Shown: positions 1 to 11,536 of the stretch, one piece after another | Layout: the number at the start of each line of letters is the position of its first letter | Position numbering within the stretch: position 1 is the stretch's first letter | Source: Ipomoea triloba | Lineage: Eukaryota; Streptophyta; Magnoliopsida; Solanales; Convolvulaceae | Reading direction: 5' to 3' | Length of the DNA stretch: 64,000 bases | Assembly: GCF_003576645.1 (NCBI RefSeq) | Contig: NC_044923.1 | Coordinates: 2,343,254-2,407,253, forward strand | Notes under the pieces: generated by a model | Told to the model about the DNA's origin: nothing | What the model saw: only the letters and a program-made list of their open reading frames with translations | Databases searched by the model: none | Position numbers and translations under genes: made by a program

Positions 1-40
1 GGGGGGGGGGGGGGTGGGGGGGGTGGTGGTGGTGGAATAT
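1..40. other. Poly-G tract at the window edge, in an intron
   Basis: Fourteen G residues open the window, followed by T-interrupted G runs and a short GGT repeat. The tract lies just upstream of the first visible exon of the Nudix/DPP III gene, so it is intronic if that gene is intact. Together with the C-runs that flank the N gap near 62.2-62.9 kb, it suggests that contig or gap edges in this assembly fall on G/C homopolymers. It could be a real low-complexity intron tract or a sequencing artefact. Confidence 0.6.
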
Positions 41-170
41 GCTTGTGTATGTGCTTGTGTATGAGGGGTGTGAATTAAAAATTAATCATCTTTCTATATA
101 TTATTAGTGTGCTTCCCATGCCTCATGGTTTGGTGTCTCTTGTTGAAATGACCCTTTAACCTTCTTGCAG

Positions 171-3100
171 GAGGGAGCTTCAAGAAGAACTCGGTATAAC
201 ACTTCCGAAAGATGCATTTGAATTGATATTCTTCTTTCTTCAAGAATGGTTAGTAGATGAAACTCTGAGTTATTCCTAATATAGTTTTTGCCAGACATTG
301 GTAGTTTTCTGTAAACTTCCATAGTTATGCATTTTATCCTTTCTTTTCTTCATTTCATTTGGTTGCAGTGTTATCAATGATGGAACATTCATCAACAATG
401 AATACAACGATGTATATCTGGTTACCATAATAGATCCAATTCCTCTAGATGCCTTTACCTTACAGGTCAGTTGATGTGTCAGTTCATTGTTTCCTACCCA
501 TGCATTTTGAAGCAACTACGATATATCATATGAAGTATACATTTAACTGGTTCATTTCATAATTGCCGTTTCTTCCCTTAACTGTCTAAGTTTGGCTTAT
601 GAAGTTAAGGGATAATTAAAATATTAACAATTAGCTTATGTTCTTCATTTTGAATGAGTTGGTTTAGATGACTAGTGTTAATATTTACTGTTGAATGGCT
701 ATCTTCTAATTTTAGTATTCTCACGGTGCTTATTAGTTTTTAACTTGTTATCTTTTAGTTATGTTTTGGGCTTGATTGTGGCTAATGCTCCTAGTGGTTC
801 ACTTGTCCGGTTGTGTCCCTTCATCACTAGTTTGTTCTTACTTTTTGTTTAAAATTTCTACAGTCTGTCTTATTTATCCGGACCACTAAGATCCAAGTTC
901 CGTGCCTTGAGATTGCTTCTTCAGTATCTTATGCATATTTATCGATTCTATCTTAATTTCCACTGACCAGAAATCTGAATGCACCTTTGACTTTTTGTTT
1001 TTTTGGTAGGAATCAGAAGTTTCAGCTGTTAAATATATCCCTTACCACGAGTACAGAAGTTTACTTGCTAAAGAAGATCCTAATTATGTGCCTTATGACA
1101 TGAATAGTGTATATGGTCAGCTCTTTAAGATAATTGAGAAAAGGTTTGCGAAATATATATCTGAAAGGATTTCATATTTCAAGTGAAATTATTTGTTCCT
1201 AAGGATCCTATAGTCAGCCTGATTATGAATTGTGCCTTGAAGAGTTAATGTGTTTTCGTTTAAAAATAAATAAATCTTGCGCAGATTGTAGAACCCACTC
1301 CCTGCTTGAGTGGATTTTAGTTTTTTAGTTGTTAAAAAAAGTCTAAAAATGTTTTTGCTCCACATTATAAATTTTGGTGCCAGTGTTTCTTAACTATAGT
1401 CTATAAATGGATGACTTTGGCATTTACTCCTTTGGTTTATTTCCTCAAATGCTTGTGGGATATCAAATGTACAATTGCTGCAGGTACAAAGAAAATGTTG
1501 AATCACGGAGTTTGGCCCTACAAAAGCAGCTTAGTCGTTATGCTCATGTTTCCCTAAGTGCTGAGGTTTGGACACTTTCTTTAGTCTTGCATCCATCTTG
1601 ACCATATCAATATATATATATATATATATATCACCAACTTGCTTCTTTATGATGGTTGTCACTGACACAAATTTTCTGTGCTACAGATTACTGGGCTAAA
1701 TGATGCAGATAAAAAAGCTCTAGCCCTTATTATCAAAGCTGCAAAGATTATGGACAGGATTTTTTACTTGCAGGTTGAATATTTACTAATATTGACAGTT
1801 AAAGTTCAATAATATTTTATAAATGTTATATTGTTTGTATATGCTGGAACAGTCAAGCAACTTCTGTTTCGACACTTTTCCCACTTATTCTCTCTCAACC
1901 ATTGCTCAAACTATTTAGTTTTGCTTTAAAATTCTCAAATTAATTAAGTTCAGTTCTCCCCTTTATGTTAAATTTTCATTATGGGTGCTTTTGTGTGGGG
2001 TGGGTGGCAAAAAGAGAAAATGTCTATAACCCAAAATTCAAATTAATTAGGTTCTGATCATGCTGTTGATTGCATTCATTTGTCAATTCAATGATCTTAA
2101 CAAGAGTGGTGTTTTATTGGTTCTCCGATCCTATTCTAAGCAGGTCTGGTATAGCAACCCATCTTTGAGAGATTGGTTAAGGGAGCATGCTGGTAAATCG
2201 CAGTTGGACAAGTTAAAATGGAGTTATTATCAGATTAATAAAAGTCCATGGTACGCATACTCTCGAAAATTCTCCTGTCTTGGAATTGCTTTATTACCAG
2301 TTCTTTGCTAATCTAGCCTATGTGTATGCATGTTCTCGACTTTTAAATTAAGCCTGAATTTCCTGTTGTTAAAAGCTTGTTTTTATGTATTAAAAAGATT
2401 ATTTCTTTTCTTCCTGCACTTGATGAGATAGTGGATAAACATATCGCATCGTAATAAAGTTCTTAATTTATTCTACTGATAGGTCCTGTCTGGATGAAAA
2501 CGAGGCATTTTTGACAACTGCAGACTCAGCTGTAAAGCTCCTTCCCGAGGCTACAAAGCCCGTGACAGGGTGGAAGGGTCTTCAGTATAGAACAGCATTT
2601 CCCATTATAAAGCCACCTGGTGCCAATTTTTACCCACCAGATATGGACAAAATGGTATATGATTGGAAGTTAATTTTGCTTGCAAAGTTCAATTTTTAGA
2701 AATCTTAGAAATCTAATTACTTATATGAACAAATATCGAATTTCACTATTCAAAGTTCAATTTTTAGAAATCTTAGAAATCTAATTACTTATCTGTGACT
2801 TATATGAACAAATATCGAATTTCACTATTCAAAGTTCGATTTTTAGAAATCTTAGACATCTAATTACTTATATGTGACTTATATGAACAAATATCGAATT
2901 TCACTATTCAAAGTTCGATTTTTAGAAATCTTAGACATCTAATTACTTATATGTGACTTATATGAACAAATATCGAATTTCACTATTCAAAGTTCAATTT
3001 TTAGAAATCTTAGAAATCTAATTACTTATATGAACAAATATCGAATTTCACTATTCAAAGTTCAATTTTTAGAAATCTTAGAAATCTAATTACTTATATT

Positions 3101-6100
3101 TGACTTATATGAACAAATATTGAATTTCATGATATTTTGCACAATACTATTCAAATATAGGAGTATCTCACTATGAGGATTCACAATTTTCTTGCTTTAA
3201 TTATAGGAATTTTCGTTGTGGAGAGACGGTCTCCCAGAGGATCAAAAGAAGGAAGCGATGGGATTCTTTAATGTAATCAAAAGGCATAGTGAATCTGAAC
3301 TGGATATACCAATATCTCAAAATACATCGACCCCAAATTCTTCCCATGACCTATATATTGTCCCGTACTGTCAAGAGTACAACTCGCTCCTTTCTGAAGC
3401 TGCGAAGTTACTACATGAAGCCGGAGACCTTACGAGCTCACTTAGGTATTGTTCCTTTTCCTGGATTTTAAAACTTCGGCGTTGTACATCTGACTTATGA
3501 ATTTTTCGTTATTGTTTTCCCTCTAGTTTGAGAAGATTTCTACACAGCAAGGCGGATGCCTTCCTTTCCAATGATTACTACGACTCAGATATTGCGTGGA
3601 TGGAGTTGGTATGTTTGTTGCTTACCTATTTATTTGTAGTGCATATATTCAGATCATATAGTTTAGATGCCTTGTTCTCTATCAATACTTGTCTGAACCT
3701 TGAATATTGTTATGACCTTTTATCAACGATCACTGGCATGTATAGCCTCAAAGTCACATTATCAGAAAAGTAACACATTTGCCTTGCGGGGCAAGCTTAG
3801 TTGTTTCGATTGATCACCTTAAACCCTTGCTCCAGTGGCAGTGTGAGAGTTCGAATCCCAACGGGGACCTGGGGGGCCATTAGGAGACCTTGGCCGATCA
3901 GAGGTGATGAAGACCCCCTTGTGTGCAAAGTGTACAACCAAGGGGTAAGAACCTAGGGACTGAAGGGGCGACTCGCAATTTACCTTCTCTAGTAGCCCTT
4001 GGGCAGGGGTTCTTGGGGCATAAGATTAGTCTGGCGCAAGCTGAGAAACCTAAAGCCTGTAACGTGTTGAACTACCTAGAATTGAAGCTCTAAGGCTATT
4101 GTCAAATTCGTTTCTCATTAAAAGATTACCTCTCTGATTATATCACCTAAGTGTAATTATATATATGCTAATATGCCTTTGATCTACCAGTTCTTGTTTA
4201 ACCAATACTACCTTTGACATAAATTCATTGTGGCATGGGATGTTTGATTATGTTTCCTTATTTTCATCATCTGAAGGACTCTAAGTTGGACGTAACTATT
4301 GGCCCGTATGAAACTTACGAAGATGCACTTTTTGGATACAAGGTATCTTTCCGTTGTGCATCTCTTTCTACACCCTTTGTATACACTGTTTAACAATATG
4401 ATTGGTTTATTTGCCATTGTCTTCATAGGCTACCTTTGAGGCCTTTATTGGAATCCGGGATGACGAAGCAACAGCTCAACTCAAGCTCTTTGGTGATCAT
4501 TTGCAGGTGCGTTTTTAGATTACTCCATTCTTAATAAACTTTGGCTCCACTTATTCCTTCGTTTTCTCTATTACTTTTTGCTGAAGAGTGTGTTGATCTA
4601 GGTTTTGGAAAAGAACCTACCAATGGACAATGTTTATAAGTCAGAAGATGTGGCAGCTGCTCCTATTCGGGTCATCCGGGTTCTTTATAATTCCGGGGTT
4701 AGTGTCAGATTAGTATAAATAACAGCTTCTATGAAAATTTTTTCTCCTACCGTAAAAGATGCCATGCTTACTTTACCATGTATGGAATTTTGTGTAATGA
4801 TATAGTCAATTTATAAATCTTGCGTGTGTTTAAACTTGATGTGGACGAATGAGATCTTTACATTTAATTGTTTGGCAGGATGTGAAGGGCCCTCAAACAG
4901 TTGCGTTTAATCTTCCAAACGATGAGTCTATAGTGAAAGATCGAGGAACATCAATGGTCATGCTTAAGAACGTTTCGGAAGCAAAGTACAAGCGCTTTCA
5001 CCCTTGAGACTATTATTTTTTAACATTTTATTTTTAAACGCCCGATTATGTTTAGTTTTAACATATGGTGATATTCTTCTAATTAGGTTCAAGCTCATTC
5101 TTCAGCCTATAGCTGATGCATGTATTGCCAAGGAACTTCGGGAGTTTGTGGATTTTGAATCTTTCTTTACGCACACAATATGCCACGAGTGCTGCCATGG
5201 CATTGGGCCTCACACCATCACACTTCCAAATGGGAAGAAATCAACAGTTAGATTGGTGAGTTTTGAGTTTTCACGTTAGTTTTAGTCGTTTTTTTAATAC
5301 ACTATGAATGGGGATAGTTGAATATCTTGTCTAATATGAGCTGATGTATCATTACGAAACCATGAAATCTTCGATAAAATGAAAGTGTAGGAGAAATGAT
5401 GATTAATGCTCATAAATCTTCGAATCAGTCTTACTAGTTTGGTGTTTTAACAACACAACAATAATATTACTCCTTTTGTTGTCTATCGTAGGAGCTGCAA
5501 GAGCTCCACTCAGCACTAGAAGAAGCTAAAGCCGACATTGTTGGACTGTGGGCCCTAAAGTTTCTAATTGGCGAGGTAATGAACTTTTCCCTACGCTTTC
5601 AAATCTCCATCCCACTCTGATGCACCCGAGAAAAACACCGAGAAAAAACCACTTATGTTTCTATGTTGGCCAGGGTTTGCTTCCGAAGAGCCTAGTGAGA
5701 TCAATGTATGTCTCTTTTCTTGCTGGATGTTTTCGCTCTGTGCGGTTTGGATTAGAGGAAGCTCATGGGTAAGCAATTGTGCAATCCTATATATTGTTGC
5801 CTTAACGATTATTATGCCATCAATCACTAACATCGTAATTTTCACATATGATCAGAAAAGGACAGGCGCTGCAGTTCAATTATATGTTCGAGAAAGGTGC
5901 ATTTGTCTTACAACCTGATGAGACTTTCTCCATTAACTTCGATAAGGTAAGATTTTCTGATCATTTAGGATTAAATTTAGTCATTCCAAAGCAAAATGTT
6001 CATTATTTTTCCTATTGTGGAAGGTCGAGGATGTTGTCGAGAGCTTGAGTAGGGAAATCCTTACAGTACAAGCGAGAGGCGATAAAGATGGCGCCAGAAT

Positions 6101-6443
6101 GCTTCTTAAGAAATATGGCGTTATGACTCCACCACTGCAATGTGCACTCCAAAAACTGGAAACCATTCAGGTATGAGCCTAAACTTCCTTTCTCGCGATT
6201 CTACTGCAAACTGTCTTCTACCATGAATTAAAAACGCTCGACACCACATGCATTATCGAACTGAAACCAACCAACCTTCACGCTCATCAAGATTCGCTTC
6301 ATTGCTCGATTAGCATGAATCGACACTGCATGTTTTCTTCTCCGTGACATATTTCTGATTGCCCCGTGCTGTATTCTCAGGTTCCGGTGGACATAGTTCC
6401 TGAATTTCCCATTGCTGATCAAATTTTACGCGAAAGCCATTGA
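171..6443 (+). CDS. NUDT3: Nudix hydrolase / dipeptidyl peptidase III-like fusion (5' partial)
   Basis: Plant NUDT3-type protein: an N-terminal Nudix domain fused to an M49 (dipeptidyl peptidase III-like) metallopeptidase domain. Known family role: hydrolysis of nucleoside-diphosphate-linked substrates, with probable peptide turnover by the M49 part. Nineteen exons by GT-AG splicing: 171-248, 369-465, 1010-1143, 1484-1565, 1687-1773, 2144-2250, 2483-2654, 3207-3445, 3527-3608, 4277-4342, 4429-4506, 4602-4697, 4879-4985, 5087-5255, 5492-5575, 5674-5768, 5856-5946, 6024-6170, 6381-6443. They give 690 residues in one frame. The first exon opens inside the Nudix box (RELQEELGI = REUxEExGU); the rest of the box and the start codon lie upstream, roughly 80 residues by comparison with Arabidopsis NUDT3. 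The zinc motif HECCH is at 5184-5198 and the second metal motif EEAKAD at 5519-5536. The stop is TGA at 6441. No frameshift or lost splice site is visible. Confidence 0.95.
2684..3125 (+). repeat. Intronic minisatellite, 67-78 bp units, about six copies
   Basis: The NUDT3 intron 2655-3206 is mostly a tandem array. Each unit begins CAAAGTTCAATTTTTAG and ends near ATCGAATTTCACTATT. Some units are about 67 bp; others carry an 11-bp TGTGACTTAT-type insertion and reach about 78 bp. Copies differ by a few substitutions (TTCAAT/TTCGAT, AGAAAT/AGACAT), and the last copy decays. It does not enter an exon. Confidence 0.9.
3800..4085 (+). mobile_element. tRNA-derived SINE-like element in a NUDT3 intron
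   Basis: Inside intron 3609-4276. There is an A-box-like TTGCTCCAGTGG and, about 30 bp on, a B-box-like GAGTTCGAATCCC, the internal RNA polymerase III promoter layout. A GC-richer body follows (GGGGACCTGGGGGGCC and onwards) unlike the surrounding AT-rich intron. No clear poly-A/T tail or target-site duplication was found, so the borders are approximate. Confidence 0.5.
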
Positions 6444-8563
6444 AAAGACTTGACATTAGAAACTGTTCTTGAAGGAGCACAGGCAGAGAGAAAGTGAGAG
6501 AACCTTAACTTTTTTTTTTTTTTTTTTTTGTGGGATATGTGTTTAGAACTGAAAACAAAATTTGAGAATAAAGTGAAATGGTAACAACTTTTGCTTCCAC
6601 CATATGCTGCAAGTGATTCCATCGACTTCTTGTGGGAGCTGTCTATTGACCTTCTCGGTTTGAATCGGTCAGTTAGGAACAACATAGGCTGGTTTACCTC
6701 TTTGTAGTTCTTTATTGGCTAGAGTCACAAGACGAGTTTCAATCAGAGCACACATTTGAGTATCGGTTGCAGGCTTTTACAGAAATCAAAGTGATTCAAA
6801 GTTATTGTGAACAGATTGATTTATATAATGTGAAGAGAACAATAGAACACAACTTGTGTCTTGTCCTAAGCTGTAATCTTTAGTGAGTTGGAATCTAATG
6901 CTGTTCTCCCTTAACATCACATTGGAGCCGTATAGAATCTAATGCAATAAGTTTATGGGAGATTGACACAAAATGTCATTACATATATATATTCTCTCAA
7001 TATTATATTATAAATGAAATAGACAGTATAGGATGGACCAAATTTGATATATCCCTCCGTTGGCACAACTTGGTGGGTTTATTGACTTATTGAGAATAAT
7101 AATGACAACAGTCATTGTTAGGAATTTGACATGATCGAAATCCAAATAATATTCTACAATGTGAGGTTCCAACAACACAAACACCCAAATGAAAGAACGA
7201 TCGTCCAAAAAACCCAGTAGTACTTTCACACGTAGGTGGTGAATAAGTCGATATACTAAAAAAATAATTTTGATAATACATGTGGGCCAAATGAGGATCT
7301 ATAGTTAGGTGAAGAAAGATTCAAGTTGTGTGTAACACACATTTTTCTTAAAATCGATTCACTACCTCTTAAGAGTGCTAGGAGAGTGCTAGGAGCGTTG
7401 TAGCGTCAATCTCTCATGATAAAATAGATCACAACCTTAAGTTTAAACACTCAAACAAAAGGTCCGGCGAACTAGAACAACATGTGAGCACTTCGTACAA
7501 TTTATGGCAATATTGGCAGCGATTTTCTTTGTAAGAAAAGAGCAAGGAAGAGAGAAAACAGAGATTTTAAGAGTTTAAAAAATTCAACAAAAATAATCTG
7601 CCCAACACTAAAGCTTATATAGGAGATGTGGAAATTAATAGCATTAACATTTGAAATAAATTAGATATGTAACCCCCATAACGTGCAACTTTAATATGGA
7701 GTTTAACACAGCTGTTACGACCATTAATTCTTAAAATATAAATTGAAATTAGTTTGAAATTAATTCCTACGGATCATAATTAACACTTTCAGAATGGTAC
7801 TTTGAAGAGTAGTTCGAGACTTCGAGCAGTACCTACGAATGGTAGTTTGAGCAGTACCCATGAATAGTTGCCTGAAGGTTACATACGAGTAGTCTATTGT
7901 TCGGTCAAATCGAACAGTCACATCCAAATGGTAACTACTCGACCGAATAGTCAAGTTCGAATGGTGACTATTTGTTCAACGTTCAGAATGGTAAGAATGG
8001 TAAAACAACGTTCCGAAAGGTAAGACGGAGTTTACACTCGGACAATGCCTCTGAGTTGGAAAAAGTATACAAAAATTCGACATAACTTAGCCCTCAAGAC
8101 AGTACACGAGTCAAGCATTTTTAGACTCATTTTGGGATTTGATTTGCACCCACCAGCGAGTGCGCCTCTATGCTATACCAATGTGAGACAAGTGCTTTGC
8201 ATCTTCATTTTTCAACTCAAATGAGTATACTTTGAGAATCAATTTCTCATTTACTCATTATCCGTTATGAGTGTGCAATATATCAATTTATTCGCCTCAC
8301 TATGAAGAATCCGAATCCACTTTAACCCGACCTAAATTAAAAGTGAACTCCACATATATCTATACCACAAAATAATCACTTTCTAAGTCATTTCATGCTA
8401 AAAATTCCCATCGCATTGGTGTCTAAAATCGGTACATGCACTCATATATCCGGTCTTTTTTTTTTTATGCACACGTCTAAATGTAGACGGTGCAGAAACA
8501 CGCAAACCTGCGTCTTAGTAACGCCAGGAATCAATATAATGAACATTTTCAATTCCAAAGAAG
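6444..8563. other. Intergenic DNA between NUDT3 and GPRP
   Basis: Contains the NUDT3 3' UTR (with a T-run at about 6510-6529), an LTR-like fragment near 7.33 kb, a patch rich in GAATGGTA/GAGTAGT-type words at about 7790-8040, and the proximal GPRP promoter. The open frames here are short and show no recognisable protein, so I call no gene. Confidence 0.7.
7325..7500 (+). mobile_element. LTR-like dispersed repeat, copy A
   Basis: Begins TGTGTAACACACATTTTTC and continues with ATTCACTACCTCTTAAGAGTGCTA, then ACACTCAAAC, GGTCCGGCGAACTAGA and TGTGAGCACTT. The same ordered words, diverged, recur at about 53158-53340. The TGTGTAA start and dispersed occurrence suit a decayed LTR, but no coding domain or paired repeat is present, so the class is inferred. 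Confidence 0.4.
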
Positions 8564-8572
8564 CCTATAAAG
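8564..8572 (+). promoter_or_regulatory. Candidate TATA box for the GPRP gene
   Basis: CCTATAAAG lies about 340 bp before the GPRP start codon. That distance fits if the 5' UTR carries an intron: GTAAGC at 8668 and TGGCATAG ending at 8898 form a plausible donor-acceptor pair, leaving GAGAAA directly before the ATG. This is inference without transcript data. Confidence 0.4.
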
Positions 8573-8904
8573 ATAGCCATGGCCTCTTACACAATTTCTC
8601 ATCCAATCTCCTTTCTGTTCATTTCATTGCTGTAATATCATATCAAGCAACTTTGAAACCATAATTTGTAAGCCAATCTTCATTCATTCTTACGTTTATC
8701 CTATTCACTATACAACCTCTGACTATTTAGTTACTTTCGTCTTATTATGTTTCTTCCCGAACTCTACCCCTGTAACTAATTGAACTGTCTATGGAGGCTC
8801 GTCTGATTATGTTTGTTATATTGAATGTATGAATTATTACTTATCTAGTTACCTTTGTCTAAACTATTTTAAAATTTGATTGAAAGCTATTGGCATAGGA
8901 GAAA

Positions 8905-10230
8905 ATGTCAGGAGGAAAGGATAGAGGGCTACACTACCCATATAGTTATGACTATCCTCCGCCGCCAACTACGGCTTACCCTCCGCCGCATGGGTATCCA
9001 CCGCCGGCGACCGTGTATCCTCCTAGTGGATACCCACCACCGTCTTCTGCTTATACTCAGCCCTATTCTTCTACTTACCACTCTTCAGGTGGTTATCCTG
9101 CACACCATCCATCAGGTAACCTCCCATCATTTTAAAACGTTTTTAAGTAACATTATCTCTTATAGTAAATTGAAACATCTATTCTGTACATATTTAAACT
9201 TTAATTTAAGAGAAAGTCATGACCACTCGCTACTCGAGCAGGCTTTGAGTGAAGGTTGTTTTGTGATCGCCGAAGAATGATCACAAACCAGGTCTCATAA
9301 TTGATTAGTTTAAAGAGTCAATAGATAAGTCTCATGGAGTTCAATTTTAAAATTTATGATTACTAAACTAAACTTTTAACCGCTTGACTGGAGTTGTTCC
9401 ATATATTTAAATTAATAATAAAACTTTACATCTATGTAAAAGTGTCAAATATGTCTCTAAATTTTATTTAAAAAGTTAATTAAGCTCGTAAACATTCAAA
9501 AGTTACAATTAAACTTATAAACATATTATTTTGGAGCATTAAAGCCCAAAAAGTCAAAAACTGATTGGTGACCTATAATTGCAGGTCACTAACGTTTCAA
9601 AAACCCTCTGACCGACTCTGACAAGCCTCTAATTGATTTCCAACGAGAAACACTGGCGACCATCAAACAGTTGCCGGTCGCGTTTGGAGGAGGCGACCAG
9701 TTCAGTTGCCGGAGAAGGCAGACCAGTTGCCGGTCAGCCTTCTCCAAACGCGATTGGCAAATGTTTGACAGTCGCCAGTGTTTGTCGTAGGAAATTGATC
9801 GAAGACTCGTCAAAGTTGATCGGAGGGTCGTTGAAATCTTAGTGACCTGCAATCACAAGTCACCAATCCGTTTCTAGGTTTTAATGCTCCAAAATAATAT
9901 ATTTATGAATTTAATTACAAATTTTGAAAGTTAAGTTTAGGAAATTATTTGCCCTATTAATAACCATATTAATTAATATATTCAGGGATATATGGATCTA
10001 GCAGCCTTGCTGGGCCGATGGTGGCGGCAGCGGCGGGATATGGCGCCGGCCGTTATCACTCCGGGCACGGCGGCGGCGGTCGCTATGGATATGGCGGCGG
10101 TGGCTATGGATATAGCAGCGGTGGCTTTGGACACTATGGTCATGGAAAGTTCAAGCGTGGGAAGTTTGGGAAGCATGGAAAGTTTGGAAAGCATGGAATG
10201 TTCGGAGGAAAATTCAAGAAGTGGAAGTGA
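8905..10230 (+). CDS. Glycine- and proline-rich protein (XYPPX-repeat GPRP)
   Basis: Two exons, 8905-9115 and 9986-10230, joined through a Gly codon (GGG), give 151 residues. The layout is that of plant GPRPs. The N-terminal half (to about residue 70) is Tyr/Pro-rich with repeated XYPPX motifs (YPPPPT, GYPPPA, GYPPPS). A short hydrophobic Ala-rich stretch (SSLAGPMVAAAAGYGAG) follows at the start of exon 2, then a Gly/Tyr-rich block. The C-terminal tail is basic, with repeated His-Lys-Phe words (GKFGKHGKFGKHGMFGGKF). The start was chosen because the reading frame opens MSGGKDRG, typical of the family, a few bases after a plausible 5'-UTR splice acceptor. The molecular function of GPRPs is not well established; they are small, abundant, stress-responsive proteins. 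The single intron holds a foldback transposon. Possible poly(A) signals follow at 10290-10350. Confidence 0.9.
9441..9955. mobile_element. Long inverted-repeat (foldback/MITE) element in the GPRP intron
   Basis: The two halves are near-complements. On the left are GTCAAATATGTCTCTAAA, ATATTATTTTGGAGCATTAAA, GATTGGTGACC, TTGCAGGTCACTAA and CACTGGCGACC. The reverse complement of the right half reads GGCAAATAATTTCCTAAA, ATATTATTTTGGAGCATTAAA, GATTGGTGACTT, TTGCAGGTCACTAA and CACTGGCGACT in the same order. The centre, near 9710-9730, is GC-rich (VNTR-like GTTGCCGGTCGC words). No transposase frame is present, so this is a non-autonomous element. Its termini and inner GACCTGC...GCAGGTC motif match the element at 44.8-45.3 kb. 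It lies wholly between the two GPRP exons. Confidence 0.85.
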
Positions 10231-10714
10231 TCTTCTTGGCCACCTTTCATGGCGGCCGGCGCCGCCTGTACTGTAATAACATTATTTTCTTATTATTATT
10301 ATTATAATATATGTCCCAATAATTTCTATGAATAGAATAATAAACGTTGGTTTCAAAAAAAAAAAGAATAATAAACTTTAATTTACCTATTTTGCTTGCG
10401 GAAAACATTTAAAAATGGATGGATTTCATTGTTTGGTTGAATTTGAAATGATAAGAAATTATGAATATAAAGATTAATACTCGGTATGTATTTAACACCA
10501 ATAATAATAATAAATTATACATATATAATTAAGAAATGTTTTCCCCAACTTTAAGAAATTTCTTAATTCCATTAACCAAATAACATAAAGCAACCTTCCA
10601 TGATTGTATCCCCTAGACCAATCTTGTGTGAAACAGATATTCTTACTATACCGTATTATTGGAGATAAAATTGAGTATTGAAAATATATTATTTTGTATA
10701 ATCAAAGAGTTAAC

Positions 10715-10812
10715 AGTTGCCTCCTGCGGCTCAAAACCACTCCCATCATTCATGTAGGAATGTAAACCGGGACACCGGGTGCCACTAGACCACAAGGTCT
10801 TTGACAATAATT
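10715..10812 (-). mobile_element. SINE-like element, TGGTCTAGTGG family
   Basis: Read on the minus strand: GACCTTGTGGTCTAGTGGCAC (A-box region), about 45 bp later a degenerate B-box (GGTTTTGAGCCGC), then an AT-rich tail. The same head occurs at about 40112 (+) and, more diverged, at about 15415 (+). The head resembles the 5' half of tRNA-Gly. Confidence 0.55.
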
Positions 10813-11167
10813 TAATTATTTGATGACTCAAATTGTAGAGTTATGTATAGTATATTGTTCGTTTCAATTTTTTTTTTTATTTCATTTAAAAAAATAAATA
10901 AAAAAATCTACGTGTTGAACGCACCCAAAAACTAGCCCATGACCCAACCCTAATATTGTGAAGGTCCATACGTGAACCCATGATATGGCCCAAAAACTAT
11001 TAACTATATCTACTTCTACGGCAAATTATTCTGTAGACTCGGGTTTATTTTGTAAGGTAGAACAACGTCTAAAAATACTGAATATTCACAATTTACATAC
11101 TGCATGCATTATGGTGAAAGAGCAGTAGTGGGTATTCCATGCTAGTATCAATTCAATAACAAAATTT

Positions 11168-11170
11168 AAA

Positions 11171-11201
<31 letters not shown>

Positions 11202-11203
11202 CA
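11168..11203 (+). repeat. Poly-A and (CA)n microsatellite
   Basis: A run of about 19 A residues is followed directly by an (AC)n tract of about 16 bp. Simple repeat only. Confidence 0.9.
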
Positions 11204-11404
11204 AAATCAAGTATTACACGCATTTATACTAATTCTAAAAATATGAACTTGAAAATGAACAAATGCAAAATGGGTGTGAAAATTGTTGATGAAATTGAAC
11301 ACGTTGCGACTTCAGTATTTAGATTACCTGCAGAACAAGAGATACTACTCATTAACCTTCTATATATATATAATAAATAATAATATTTTATTCAATAGTT
11401 CAAC

Positions 11405-11536
11405 ATGAAACAATTGTCATCTATGCTACCACCAGTAACACAATTGTACATGACACTACCAACAAAAAAGAAAAGGACAAATAGTGAAGATGATGATAAT
11501 GACAATGCTACCCAAAAGAGGATTAAGAAAACTTAA
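11405..11536 (+). other. 43-codon open frame with a nuclear-signal-like composition (doubtful)
   Basis: ATG to TAA, 43 codons. The second half reads PTKKKRTNSEDDDNDNATQK followed by RIKKT: two basic clusters around an acidic stretch, like a bipartite nuclear localisation signal. There is no recognisable domain, no obvious promoter, and the surroundings are AT-rich intergenic DNA. It could be the tail of a decayed transposon or gene, or chance. Low confidence that it is expressed. Confidence 0.15.
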
